This document shows, piece after piece, positions 6,883 to 15,388 of a DNA stretch of 37,818 nt. Position 1 is the first letter of the stretch; every line of letters begins with the position of its first letter. The notes beneath the pieces are model-generated. The model worked only from the letters and a program-made list of their open reading frames with translations, was not told the DNA's origin and made no database searches. This stretch comes from JBASRP01 sp044866075. Its GTDB lineage: Bacteria; Actinomycetota; AC-67. The stretch lies in NCBI GenBank assembly GCA_044866075.1, contig JBIOTQ010000010.1, positions 1 to 37,818 on the forward strand. The letters are read 5' to 3'. A program made the position numbers and the translations under genes.

Positions 6883-8283
6883 ATGGCCCAACAGACCGTC
6901 GACGACGCGACTGTCGAGCAGCTCCGTTTCAACTTCCGCGGCGACCTCATCCGGCCGGGTGATCCCGACTACGAACACGCCCGGCTCGTCTCGAACGGCA
7001 TGATCGACAAGCGCCCAGCGCTGATCGCGCGATGCACCGGCACGGCGGACGTTGCCGCGATGGTGAACTTCGCGCGCGACCGCGGCCTGCCGCTCGCCGT
7101 GCGCGGCGGCGGTCACGCGGTGGCCGGCTTCTCGACATGCGACGACGGCGTCGTGATCGACATGTCGCGCATGCGGGGCGTGCGGGTTGACCCCTCGACG
7201 TCGACCGTACGCGCGCAGGGCGGCTGCACGTGGGGCGACGTCGATCGCGAGACGCAGGTCTTCGGTCTGGCGACGCCCGGCGGTGTGGTGTCGACGACGG
7301 GGATCGCCGGCCTGACGCTCGGCGGCGGTTACGGCATTCTCTCACCGAAGCACGGATTGAGCTGCGACAATCTGATCAGCGCGGACGTCGTGACCGCCGA
7401 CGGGAAGGTCGTCGTCGCGAACGAGCGCGAGAACGCCGACCTCTTCTGGGGCCTGCGCGGCGGCGGCGGCAACTTCGGCATCGTCACGTCGTTCGAGTAC
7501 CGCCTGCATCCCCTCACCGAGATGCACGTCGCGTTGTTGCTCCACCCGCCGGAGACGGCTCTCGACGCGCTCAAGTTCTACCGCGACTACATCGACGAGG
7601 GCCCGAAGGACCTGGCTCTGCTGCTCGTGTTCATGACCGTGCCGCTCGAGCCGCCGATGCCGATCTTCCCGCCCGAGCTCCTCGGCAAGAAGGTCGTCGG
7701 CCTGCTTTCGGCGTATCCCGGACCGGCCGATGAAGCGGAGAAGGCGTTCCAGCCGCTTCGCAACTTCGGCACGCCGTCGTTCGAGCTGGTGCTGCCGATG
7801 CCGTACACGATGGTGCAGCAGATCCAGGACGAGGACGCCCCGTTCGGGACGCGCTGGTACTGGAAATCGGCGTTCGTGAAGGAACCGTTGTCCAACGACC
7901 TCCTTGAGATCCTCGCGGCGCGCGCCGGCACGGCCCCGTCCGCGCGGACTGGTGTGGCTCTGATCCGGGTGGGCGGCGCGATCACCGACGTCGCGCCTGA
8001 AGAGACGGCGTTTCCGCTCCGCGAGCCGGGGTTCTTCGTTCAGATGGACTCGACGTGGGAGGACGCGAAGGACGACGACGAGAACATCGCCTGGACGCGC
8101 GGGCTGGCCGAGGCGGTCGCGCCGTTCGCGATCGATGCCGCGTACGTGAACTTCATCGGGGACGAAGGAGCCGACCGAGTCGTCTCGGCCTACGGCCCCG
8201 AGAAGTACGCGCGGCTCGTCGCGCTCAAGAAGAAATACGACCCGACGAACCTGTTCCGACTGAACCAAAACATCAAGCCGTAG
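6883..8283 (+). CDS. FAD-linked oxidase, berberine-bridge-enzyme-like
   Basis: The 466-residue flavoprotein has a PCMH-type FAD-binding domain (about 45-220) and a C-terminal BBE segment ending YDPTNLFRLNQNI. VRGGGHAVAGFS supplies His78, the usual site of 8-alpha-histidyl FAD attachment. The place where bicovalent members have Cys (the GxCxxVG motif before the LGGGYG loop) reads GGVVSTTGIAGLTLGGGYG here, so only one covalent link is expected. These enzymes oxidise alcohols, sugars or alkaloid-like compounds with O2. The substrate is unknown. GAGGAGG lies seven bases before ATG 6883; an upstream in-frame ATG at 6856 would put that site inside the gene. No signal peptide is seen. Confidence 0.92.
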   Translation: MAQQTVDDATVEQLRFNFRGDLIRPGDPDYEHARLVSNGMIDKRPALIARCTGTADVAAMVNFARDRGLPLAVRGGGHAVAGFSTCDDGVVIDMSRMRGVRVDPSTSTVRAQGGCTWGDVDRETQVFGLATPGGVVSTTGIAGLTLGGGYGILSPKHGLSCDNLISADVVTADGKVVVANERENADLFWGLRGGGGNFGIVTSFEYRLHPLTEMHVALLLHPPETALDALKFYRDYIDEGPKDLALLLVFMTVPLEPPMPIFPPELLGKKVVGLLSAYPGPADEAEKAFQPLRNFGTPSFELVLPMPYTMVQQIQDEDAPFGTRWYWKSAFVKEPLSNDLLEILAARAGTAPSARTGVALIRVGGAITDVAPEETAFPLREPGFFVQMDSTWEDAKDDDENIAWTRGLAEAVAPFAIDAAYVNFIGDEGADRVVSAYGPEKYARLVALKKKYDPTNLFRLNQNIKP

Positions 8284-8325
8284 CGGGGTCTCACGGTCCG
8301 TGAGGGCGGCGAGAACCAGGGGCCT

Positions 8326-8397
8326 CCCGAGAAGTGACTGACATGCCTGCCATGCCTGCCATGCCTGCCATGCCTGCCATGTCAGTCACCTTCTCGA
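8326..8397. repeat. Four tandem 9-bp repeats in the loop of a long hairpin
   Basis: The unit CATGCCTGC occurs four times head to tail at 8342-8377, followed by a partial CATG. The array is bracketed by a perfect 12-bp inverted repeat: GTGACTGACATG at 8334-8345 and CATGTCAGTCAC at 8378-8389. Outside these the arms continue to pair (CGAGAA on the left against TTCTCG on the right) with one unpaired base, giving about 18 pairs in all. It sits in the 128-base gap between the FAD oxidase and the Fpg gene. There is no following T run, so it is not a textbook terminator. Confidence 0.85.
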
Positions 8398-8411
8398 GGG
8401 ACTGACTCAGG

Positions 8412-9170
8412 GTGCCCGAGCTTCCCGACGTCGAGGGGTTCCGTCGGTTCTTCGAGCAACACGCAACCGGAAAGCCCGTGCGCCGGGTCCGGGGCGATCC
8501 CGCCATCGTGCGCAACGCGAGCGTGCGCGCGATCGACCGGGCGTTCGCCGGCCGCTCGTTCGCGACGCCGGATCGGATCGGCAAGTGGCTGATCTGCCGG
8601 GCCGAGGGCCCGGCCCTCCTCTTCCACTTCGGTATGACGGGCGATCTTCTGTGGTCGAGCGATCCGCATCCGCACGACCGCCTCGTGATCGTCTTCGAGG
8701 ACGGCGAGCTCCGTTACCGCGACATGCGCAAGTTCGGCGGCGTGTGGCTCGCGCGGGACAAGTCCGGCGTGGACGAGCTCACCGGTCACTTGGGACCGGA
8801 CGCGCTCGCCGTCACGCGCAAGATGCTCGACGAGGTGCTCACGCGCCGCGCCGGGCTGAAGGCGGTACTGATGGAGCAGCGCAACATCGCCGGGCTCGGC
8901 AACCTGCTCGTCGACGAGACGCTGTGGCGCGCACGCCTCGCGCCGAACCGCACAGCGAGTGCGTTGACCAAGAGCCAGCGAGACGACCTTTACCGCGCGA
9001 TGCGGCAGGTGCTCGTCGCATGGACGCGCGACGGTTTCATCCCGCGGGGCCGGTCGTGGCTCACCGGCCACCGCACGCGGGGCGGCCGCTGCCCGCGCTG
9101 CGGCACCACACTGAGGCGCGCGACGGTCGCCGGCCGCACCACCTACTGGTGCCCCCGCTGCCAGCGGTAA
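8412..9170 (+). CDS. Fpg/Nei family DNA glycosylase
   Basis: The 252-residue base-excision enzyme removes oxidised bases and cuts the abasic site. The protein starts MPELPDVEGF: Pro2 is the catalytic nucleophile after Met removal and Glu3 the general acid. Lys58 in RIGKWL matches the conserved Lys57. HFGMTG is at 72-77 and RDMRKFGG follows. The helix-2-turn-helix block reads NIAGLGNLLVDETLWRARL. The C-terminal zinc finger has CPRC at 227-230 and CPRC at 247-250, with the finger Arg in GRTTYW. Start GTG 8412 is fixed by the Pro2/Glu3 requirement although its ribosome-binding site is poor. Whether it prefers 8-oxoguanine (MutM) or oxidised pyrimidines (Nei) cannot be told. Confidence 0.92.
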   Translation: MPELPDVEGFRRFFEQHATGKPVRRVRGDPAIVRNASVRAIDRAFAGRSFATPDRIGKWLICRAEGPALLFHFGMTGDLLWSSDPHPHDRLVIVFEDGELRYRDMRKFGGVWLARDKSGVDELTGHLGPDALAVTRKMLDEVLTRRAGLKAVLMEQRNIAGLGNLLVDETLWRARLAPNRTASALTKSQRDDLYRAMRQVLVAWTRDGFIPRGRSWLTGHRTRGGRCPRCGTTLRRATVAGRTTYWCPRCQR

Positions 9171-9229
9171 CAGGAATCCGGCCCGGTGAGGCGAACACTT
9201 CCGTAACGCACGGCTCGGGAGGTTTCACG

Positions 9230-11062
9230 ATGCGGAAGATCCTGTCGATCGCGCTGGTCATGGCGCTGACGCCGCTGGTCGCGGGCCTCGGCCGGGCCGC
9301 CGTGCAGACGAGCGCGATGACCTACGTGCCGGTCGACGACGGCACCGAGATCGCCCTCCGCGTCTTCTATCCGGCCGGCTACGTCGCCGGCCGCCGCTAC
9401 CCGACGCTGGTCCAGGCCGAGGGATACGGCGGCGCCTCCTCGCCCAACGATTCGTCGTTCGTCGGAAGCAAGAACTACGTCGTAGTGGGCGTGTCGTTGC
9501 GCGGCACCGGCTGTTCCGCGGGCACGTTCGAGCTCTTCAGCGAACGCTCGACCAAGGACGTCGCGTGGATCATCGACAACTGGATCCCCAGGCAGAAGTG
9601 GTCGAACGGCGACGTCGGCATCTACGGCCATTCGTACGGCGGTCTCACCGGGTTCCTGATCGCCGCGGAACACCCGAAGCATCTGCGCGCGGTCGCGGTG
9701 TCCGGGCTCATCGACGACTTCTACCGCGGGATCCTGTACCCGGGCGGCGTCATGAACTACGGCTTCCCCGTTCTGTGGGGCGCCGTCAGCCGCCCGGCCA
9801 GCGAACACGCCTCGAACCAGCCGTTCATCACGAGCGACCAGCACTGTGCCGCGAACTACGCGCAGCACCTCGGGACCGACGCGGTGCCGCAGCCGACGCT
9901 GCTGCTCGACACGTACGGCTCGCCGTTCGCGACGCCGGAGTCGTGGGCGATCGCGAACTCGCTGATGGCGCACATCAACGGGATCAAGGTTCCGATCCAG
10001 CTCGGGCAGCAGTACCAGGACGAGCAGACGGGTCCGCGTGGCGGTCACGTGCTGTGGGAGAACCTCCCGCGCGGCCTGCCGAAGCGCATGACGATCTCGA
10101 CCGGCCGGCACAACCCCAACGATCCGACGGGGAACAAGCGCGACTGGTTCGATTGCTGGATCCTGAACAAGGGCAGCAAGACCAAGTCCACGACGCTGGG
10201 GCATCGTTGCGCCGACGTCCTCGATCCTCGCAAGCGCGTGCTGCTCTACTTCGAGTCGATGGGCGCCGATCGCCTGGCGCCGTACGTGGCGAGCGACTGG
10301 CCGCTTCCGTCGAAGGACGTCGCGTGGACGCGCTATTACCTTCGCGGCGACGGGACGCTGTCGCGGACGCCGGGCGCGAACGACCCGGCGGTGCAGTACC
10401 TCGATACGGGGAACGGACGGCACACGACGCTGAACATCGGTCACTCGCTGGACCTGCCGACGAACGACTCGATGTCGCCCTACGGGTTCACCACGGGCCT
10501 GCCGGACACCGCGCGATACACGCTCGACTTCACGCGGACGACGGCGCTCGCCGGCCCGATCAACCTATCGCTGTGGGCGCAGCTGTCGAGTGCCGACGGC
10601 GACGTGTGGGCCGAGATCCTCGATGTCAACAAGGCAACGGGCGAGACCGTGTTCGTGCAGCGCGGCCTGCTGCGCGCGTCGTACAACGCAACCTTCGACG
10701 CGAAGAAGTCGCGCCGCACGCCGGCCGGCGACATCTACCGGCCGTGGTACGGCTACACGACGGTCACGCCTGTCGAGCCGATGTCGATCAACAAGTACGA
10801 GATCGAGATCTGGCCGCTCGGTCACGTGTGGCGCGCCGGGCACCAACTCGTCATTCAAATTCACACGCCGCCGTTCAGCGATCCGATCTCGATCTACATG
10901 TACGAGACGAACTCGCCCGGCGTCGTCTCGATCCTGCAGGACAAGGACCATCCGACATCGATCCTGCTGCCGGTGATGAAGCGGCTGCCGCCGATGCGGA
11001 AGACCGCGCCCGCCTGCGGCGCCGTCGCCGGCGAGCTCTGCATCACGCCGCAGTTCGGCTAG
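9230..11062 (+). CDS. Secreted CocE/NonD-type alpha/beta hydrolase (X-Pro dipeptidyl-peptidase family)
   Basis: The 610-residue product has a signal peptide (MRKILSIALVMALTPLVAGL, likely cut near residue 24), then an alpha/beta-hydrolase domain and a C-terminal jelly-roll domain. The nucleophile is Ser135 in IYGHSYGG; VSLRGTGCSAG at 88-98 is the family's conserved loop. The C-terminal part (about 380-600) with GHSLDLPT, GPINLSLWAQLSS, GHVWRAGHQLVIQI matches the PepX_C domain. Members hydrolyse acyl esters, N-terminal X-Pro dipeptides or beta-lactam side chains, so the substrate is open. GGGAGG lies eight bases before ATG 9230. The TAG overlaps the stop of the convergent MFS gene by three bases. 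Confidence 0.92.
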   Translation: MRKILSIALVMALTPLVAGLGRAAVQTSAMTYVPVDDGTEIALRVFYPAGYVAGRRYPTLVQAEGYGGASSPNDSSFVGSKNYVVVGVSLRGTGCSAGTFELFSERSTKDVAWIIDNWIPRQKWSNGDVGIYGHSYGGLTGFLIAAEHPKHLRAVAVSGLIDDFYRGILYPGGVMNYGFPVLWGAVSRPASEHASNQPFITSDQHCAANYAQHLGTDAVPQPTLLLDTYGSPFATPESWAIANSLMAHINGIKVPIQLGQQYQDEQTGPRGGHVLWENLPRGLPKRMTISTGRHNPNDPTGNKRDWFDCWILNKGSKTKSTTLGHRCADVLDPRKRVLLYFESMGADRLAPYVASDWPLPSKDVAWTRYYLRGDGTLSRTPGANDPAVQYLDTGNGRHTTLNIGHSLDLPTNDSMSPYGFTTGLPDTARYTLDFTRTTALAGPINLSLWAQLSSADGDVWAEILDVNKATGETVFVQRGLLRASYNATFDAKKSRRTPAGDIYRPWYGYTTVTPVEPMSINKYEIEIWPLGHVWRAGHQLVIQIHTPPFSDPISIYMYETNSPGVVSILQDKDHPTSILLPVMKRLPPMRKTAPACGAVAGELCITPQFG

Positions 11063-12897
11063 GAGCGGACGCGCTGCCTTTTCGCCGGCCGGCGCTTGGT
11101 TGCGGGCCCGCGCTTCGATCCATTGCGGCCAGGGCTCGACGCCGCCACGGTGCGCTTCACGACACGCACGCGGCGCTTCACGGTCCGCTTCGGTAGCGGC
11201 GCGACGACCTCGAGCCGCTCGACCACGATCCGATCGGCCTCGTCCGCACACAAGCGGTTCCCCGAGATCGCGGCGAGGAACGGCTCGCTCTCGAGCGCGA
11301 ACAGCTCCAGCGCGCCGCGCGCGGTCACGGTCGCGGTGCGGGGAACGCCGCGGATCAAAGCGATCTCGCCGAAGCAATCCCCCGGCCCGAGCCGCGCGGT
11401 GGTCGTGCGTCCTCGCGACACGCGGACTTCGCCGTCGCGGATGACGTAGAAGTAATCGCCGGGATCGCCTTCGCGGAAGACCTGGGCGCGCGGCGGAACG
11501 TTGACGTGGTGCAGGCTCTGCGCGAGGTGCTCGAGCGCAACCGCCGACAGCGTCGCGAACATCGGCACGTTGCGCAGGAGGGCGAGCTCGGCTTCGGGGA
11601 TCTCGGTGTGGTCGTCGATCGCGATCAGCCGGCGCCACGACACCAGCACGAGGAACGGCAGCAGCGCGCCGGTCACGATCAGTGCGCCGCGGATGCCGAT
11701 CCACGCGATGAGTCCCGACGCGGCGATGGCGCCGATGCCGACCGTCGCGAAAACCTGCGCTTCCAGCGCGCCGAACACGCGCCCGAGCACGCGGTTGGGG
11801 GTGATCCGCTGCAGAAGGGTCAGCCCGGAGACGTCGCCGACGGCGTTGCCGATGCCGGGGATGCCGAGCAGCAGCAAAGCCGCGACGCCGTTCGGCCAGA
11901 CCCCGACGAGCGCGATCGGCGTGCCCCACAAGATCAAACCGATGCCGAACGGAACGGCGAGACGCCGGCGGCCGACGAGCGCGAGCGCGGCGACGGCGCC
12001 GATCAGACCGCCGACGCCGAACGCGGACGAGAGCCAGCCGACCCCCGGCTCGCCGAGCTTCAGCAATTCGATCGCGGCGACGACCGTCAGCACGTTCAGC
12101 GCGCCGCGCACACCCGACTGGAAGCCGAAGAGACCGAAGATCATGCGCGCGTCGGGGTTGCGCGTGACGGCGCGGACGCCGTCGAGCGTCTCCGCGAGCA
12201 CGCGCCGCTCGGGCGGCGCCTCCTGGACGATGTGCGACGCCTTCACGCGCGCGGAGTAGAACGTCGACGCGGCGAGGATCAGCGCGGCGGCGGTGAACGC
12301 GACGCCGACGTCCCCGAGGCCGATCAGCACGGCAGCGATCGCCGGGCCGGCGAGCCACCCGAGCCCCTCGAAGATGCCCGCGACGGCGTTGCACGCGACG
12401 AGCTCCTCCGGCGTGCGCGACAGGTTCGGCATCAACGCCCACGCCGCCGGCCGCAGCAAGACCGCCATGATGTTCATCGCCGCGGCCAGCGCGAACACGA
12501 CCCCCACCGGAACGCCGCTCATCATCGCGAGCGCGGTCGCACCGGCGAGCACGGCGCGTCCGAAATACAGCAGCCGCAGCAGCCACTCGCGGCGATAGCG
12601 GTCGGCGACGACGCCGCCGAACAGTCCGACGACGCCGGCGGGAAGCATGCGGATCAGTCCGACGACGCCGACGGCGGTCGCCCCGCCGTGGTGGTACGCG
12701 TAGACGGACAGCGCGACGAGATACGCGTTCTCCGCGATCCAGTTCAGTCCGAGGGCGAGCTGGAGGTAGCGCAGGTCCCGATGCATGAAGACCTGTTTGA
12801 ACGCCTCGAGCGATCCATGGATCCGCGCGCGCAAAGCGTCGGCGGCTCCGATGGTGTCCGCCCGAGATGCCCCGTCAGCGTCGACGCTGTTCGGCAC
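11059..12897 (-). CDS. MFS transporter fused to a cyclic-nucleotide-binding domain
   Basis: The 612-residue protein joins a major facilitator (about 38-425; GVVADRYRRE at 95-104 is the loop 2-3 signature) to a C-terminal cyclic-nucleotide-binding domain (about 435-550). The phosphate-binding cassette reads CFGEIALIRGVPRTATV, with the ribose-contacting Glu511 and phosphate-contacting Arg520 both kept, so cAMP or cGMP binding is plausible. The last 45 residues are extremely Lys/Arg-rich and probably lie along the membrane or bind RNA. No transport substrate can be assigned; the closest MFS shape is the enterobactin-exporter/MFS_3 group. Start GTG 12897 has a G-rich upstream stretch; Met38 is an alternative that would remove a polar leader. 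Related fusions exist in actinobacteria but their gating is, as far as I know, untested. Confidence 0.9.
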   Translation of the reverse strand: MPNSVDADGASRADTIGAADALRARIHGSLEAFKQVFMHRDLRYLQLALGLNWIAENAYLVALSVYAYHHGGATAVGVVGLIRMLPAGVVGLFGGVVADRYRREWLLRLLYFGRAVLAGATALAMMSGVPVGVVFALAAAMNIMAVLLRPAAWALMPNLSRTPEELVACNAVAGIFEGLGWLAGPAIAAVLIGLGDVGVAFTAAALILAASTFYSARVKASHIVQEAPPERRVLAETLDGVRAVTRNPDARMIFGLFGFQSGVRGALNVLTVVAAIELLKLGEPGVGWLSSAFGVGGLIGAVAALALVGRRRLAVPFGIGLILWGTPIALVGVWPNGVAALLLLGIPGIGNAVGDVSGLTLLQRITPNRVLGRVFGALEAQVFATVGIGAIAASGLIAWIGIRGALIVTGALLPFLVLVSWRRLIAIDDHTEIPEAELALLRNVPMFATLSAVALEHLAQSLHHVNVPPRAQVFREGDPGDYFYVIRDGEVRVSRGRTTTARLGPGDCFGEIALIRGVPRTATVTARGALELFALESEPFLAAISGNRLCADEADRIVVERLEVVAPLPKRTVKRRVRVVKRTVAASSPGRNGSKRGPATKRRPAKRQRVRS

Positions 12898-12973
12898 CCG
12901 ACACCCCGATCCCCCGTTTCACAGCGGTTCTAGCACGCCACGGCCGAAACGGCGAGGGCGCTAACCAGGAAAA

Positions 12974-13005
12974 CGGCCCGGCTCCTTGACTCGAGAGCCG
13001 GGCCG
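12974..13005 (-). terminator. Intrinsic terminator of the small secreted-peptide gene
   Basis: Arms at 12974-12984 and 12995-13005 form a perfect 11-bp G+C-rich stem (CGGCCCGGCTC paired with GAGCCGGGCCG) with a 10-base loop. Read on the minus strand the stem is followed directly by TTTTCC. It begins 14 bases after the stop of the gene at 13019. Confidence 0.8.
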
Positions 13006-13018
13006 AGACTCTTCCTAA

Positions 13019-13198
13019 CTACGGAAGCTGCGTGCAGTCGTCGGGGCCGTTGGGCGCGTACCCGACCTGAAGGTGCAGGCCGGCCGGGCCGTTCACCACC
13101 ACGCAGGCCGGCTGGACCTGCGCGCTCGACGTCGCCGGAACGAGCATCGCGATCGCACCCGCAGCCGCCACGATCATCAGAGCAAGCTTCTTCCTCAA
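13019..13198 (-). CDS. Small secreted two-cysteine peptide
   Basis: From TTG 13198 the product is 59 residues: a signal peptide (MRKKLALMIVAAAGAIAMLV, cut after ATSSA), then about 33 mature residues. These include QPACVVVNGPAGLHLQVGYA and end NGPDDCTQLP. The two cysteines could form one disulfide loop of 24 residues. GAGGGGG lies about nine bases upstream of the TTG; a longer ATG form from 13255 adds 19 residues before the basic start of the signal peptide and is less likely. A strong terminator follows, so the gene is its own transcription unit. I do not recognise a family; short repeats of CVxVNGP...HLQVGYAPNG type are known from other secreted actinobacterial proteins only in my recollection. 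Confidence 0.7.
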   Translation of the reverse strand: MRKKLALMIVAAAGAIAMLVPATSSAQVQPACVVVNGPAGLHLQVGYAPNGPDDCTQLP

Positions 13199-13340
13199 CC
13201 GAATGACCCCCTCGTTCGCCTCGGCGATCATGCCACCGGCTCGCAAATCCGTCATGGTGCACTTGTCCTAGATTTACGCGAAGGATTCGGCGGTCTTACT
13301 CCCCGCGTCGCCGCGCCAACACGGGGCGTGGGGCGACCGT

Positions 13341-14948
13341 TTAGCTAACGCTGATCCGCCTCGTATTGCTCCGGTCGGAGGCCCAGGTGCTCGTGTACCA
13401 AGAGACCAGCATGTACGTGGTCGTGCGCGACGGCCTCACCGTGAGGGAGAACCTCCCGGTGCGACCCGTCGTGCGTGTGGTCAACGTCGACCAAGACGAC
13501 GCGCCGGCGCGCCGGTAGTAGATCGTCACCCGCATGCCGATGATCGCCTTGCCCGTCGACGCGTCGACGAGCTTCCCCGTCAACCGGACCGACGAGCCGC
13601 GGCGGATGCTCGTCGTCGAACTCCGAAGGGATGCGATGGTCGCGCGCCGTCGCGAGGGTCTGGTCAGGCTGTACGTGCGCGAAGCGCTGCTCCTCATCCC
13701 GAGGGAGTCGGTGACCTGCGCCGTCACCTGACCACCGCCCGCAGCGGTCACCGGGCAGTAGTAGGTGTTGGACAGGGCCGACGCCGTGAAGAACTTGCAG
13801 TCCGAGCGGCTCGAGACCCACCGCACGGTGTACGTGCGACCGGCGGGGACCGTGACGGAGGCGCGAACGGCGACGGCGTTCCCGGCGTAGAACCTCGACG
13901 GAACGGAGGCGGTGATCGTCGGGGGCGGCGGTGGAGGCGGCCCGCCCTCGAGGAACGCCGAATCGGCGACATCCCAATGCGTCGCCAGGTAGCCGGTCCG
14001 GTCGCTCGCGGCGTTGAAGTAGTCGTCGAGGCTGCAATCGACCTGCCACGAGGGCTGCGAGGGGCAGGCGTTTGTCATCGGAGATCCGGACGTGTCGACG
14101 TAACACATGGTGTCGTTCTCGTCGACGCAGTGGCCGGCCCCGCTCGAATGCGGAGCGGAATCCTGAACGGCGCCGAGCGTGTGCAGCAGTTCGTGCGCCT
14201 CCGCATACCCCCAACATGGTGCGTCGACACGCGCGTACGCCGGGCCGCGGTTGTTGACGTTGGTCGCCGCCGCGCTGTCGTCGGCGTAGAGCTCGCCGAG
14301 CCCGCAGATGCCGACCGAAGCGTCCATCCAGACGAGATACTTCCGATCGCTCCGGTTGTATCCCTGGGCCTGGAGCTGCTGCCGCATCGCCGAGAACGAG
14401 TCGTCTCCGGTCGAGCTCAGTGTCACGCGCGCGATCGACAGGACGCAGTCAAGACTCGTCACGTACCGGACCCGCCGGCCTTGGCCGGACACGCCGGCGC
14501 TGACGTTGATCTGGTAGTCGGCGTCGGCGGCGTACTGACTGATCATCCCCGCGACCGACCCGAAGCGATCCGCGACGTCCGACGCGCGTGCGTAGATCGG
14601 CTGGACCCGCATGCCGTCGGTTCCGTCGCCGACGCACGCGACCGACCCGCCGGTCGCGGCCACCTCGGGCCCGGACTCCGTCCCGGCGACCTCGGGAGCC
14701 TTCTTGTCTCTGCCGAACCGCCGTTCCTTCAACTCGTCGCTCGTCGGGCGCCTGTGGAGGTCGACCCCGGCCGGCGGGCGTTCCGACGCGTGGACGCACG
14801 CGGCCACGCCGTCGCGAACCTCGATGGTCACCGCACCGACGCACGCGCGTGGGACGGGCGGCGCTTCGATCGCGAGCACCGCAGCCGCGACGGCGACGAC
14901 GGAGGCGAACGCCGAAACCGCGATCCAGCCGATCGGCGCGCGTCTCAC
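13341..14948 (-). CDS. Secreted zinc metalloprotease-like protein with polyproline linker and stalk domains
   Basis: The 535-residue product has an N-terminal signal or anchor (residues 8-27). Its zincin domain (about 105-330) has AHELLHTLGAVQ with His252, Glu253 and His256. DENDTMCYVD gives a Met-turn-like Met281. The position 11 residue of HExxHxxGxx is Gln262, not His or Asp, so the third zinc ligand must be another residue, perhaps His267 (SAPHSSG) or His273 (AGHC). Eight or more cysteines suggest disulfides. Seven prolines at 337-343 lead to an Ig-like domain (345-435) and a beta-sandwich stalk (440-535, SVRLTGKLVDASTGKAI) common in actinobacterial surface proteins. GTG 14948 overlaps the upstream stop by four bases, so the pair forms an operon. 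Related sequences are annotated as secreted peptidases of unknown substrate. Confidence 0.8.
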   Translation of the reverse strand: MRRAPIGWIAVSAFASVVAVAAAVLAIEAPPVPRACVGAVTIEVRDGVAACVHASERPPAGVDLHRRPTSDELKERRFGRDKKAPEVAGTESGPEVAATGGSVACVGDGTDGMRVQPIYARASDVADRFGSVAGMISQYAADADYQINVSAGVSGQGRRVRYVTSLDCVLSIARVTLSSTGDDSFSAMRQQLQAQGYNRSDRKYLVWMDASVGICGLGELYADDSAAATNVNNRGPAYARVDAPCWGYAEAHELLHTLGAVQDSAPHSSGAGHCVDENDTMCYVDTSGSPMTNACPSQPSWQVDCSLDDYFNAASDRTGYLATHWDVADSAFLEGGPPPPPPPTITASVPSRFYAGNAVAVRASVTVPAGRTYTVRWVSSRSDCKFFTASALSNTYYCPVTAAGGGQVTAQVTDSLGMRSSASRTYSLTRPSRRRATIASLRSSTTSIRRGSSVRLTGKLVDASTGKAIIGMRVTIYYRRAGASSWSTLTTRTTGRTGRFSLTVRPSRTTTYMLVSWYTSTWASDRSNTRRISVS

Positions 14949-15388
14949 CGGTCGACCCCCCTCATGGCCAGGCGCTCGGCTGCGTGCGTCGAAGCGACGC
15001 CCGGCAACGGCGGCGGCGGCGGAAGGATCGGAAGGTCGTCAAGAAGCCCGAGCAATCCATTGTCGGGCGGTGGCGGCGGTGGTGTGCCGGGGCCCGGCGC
15101 CGGGGATGGCTTCCGCGGCGCGGGTGCGGGTTCCTCCTTGCCCGAGCCCCCGGGCAGCTGCTCGCCTCCGGTCAACGACGACGGCGCTGCCGGTGCGCCG
15201 AACGCTGCACTGAACGAGTCGTCGGACGGCGGGGCGAGGAGCGACCCGTTCTCGCGCGAGGCGTGTGGCATCGGGGCGGTTGGAAGAAGGATGGCCGCAA
15301 CGATCCCCGCCGCGAGCGCTGCGACGATCGCAGCGAGGAGGACGGCGTGCTCGGAACGCGCGAGCGCGTTCGCTCGGATCTGTCCCAC
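14945..15388 (-). CDS. Single-pass membrane protein with proline-rich outer part
   Basis: The 147-residue product has a short cytosolic start (MGQIRANALARSEH), one membrane helix (about 15-37, AVLLAAIVAALAAGIVAAIL) and an exported remainder that is almost entirely low complexity: a Ser/Gly/Ala stretch, EEPAPAPRKPSPAPGPG, two polyproline runs and the tail ERLAMRGVDR. No enzyme motif is visible. It is the first gene of an operon with the zincin (GTGA overlap), so it may anchor, export or inhibit that protein or act as its cell-wall spacer; this is inference from position. GTG 15388 is chosen because GGGGG lies about seven bases upstream; no other start precedes the membrane helix. Confidence 0.7.
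   Translation of the reverse strand: MGQIRANALARSEHAVLLAAIVAALAAGIVAAILLPTAPMPHASRENGSLLAPPSDDSFSAAFGAPAAPSSLTGGEQLPGGSGKEEPAPAPRKPSPAPGPGTPPPPPPDNGLLGLLDDLPILPPPPPLPGVASTHAAERLAMRGVDR

Noticed and set aside
8342..8377. CRISPR-like array
   Set aside because: Units are 9 bases and contiguous with no spacers; no cas gene is near.
9143..10444. Long open frame antisense to the CocE-type hydrolase
   Set aside because: High G+C gives few stops on the opposite strand. The translation is Arg/Val/Ala-rich with no domain, whereas the hydrolase on the plus strand is clear.
11506..12933. Long plus-strand open frame across the MFS-CNBD gene
   Set aside because: Low-complexity Arg/Asp/Gly translation, opposite a well-supported transporter; a G+C shadow.
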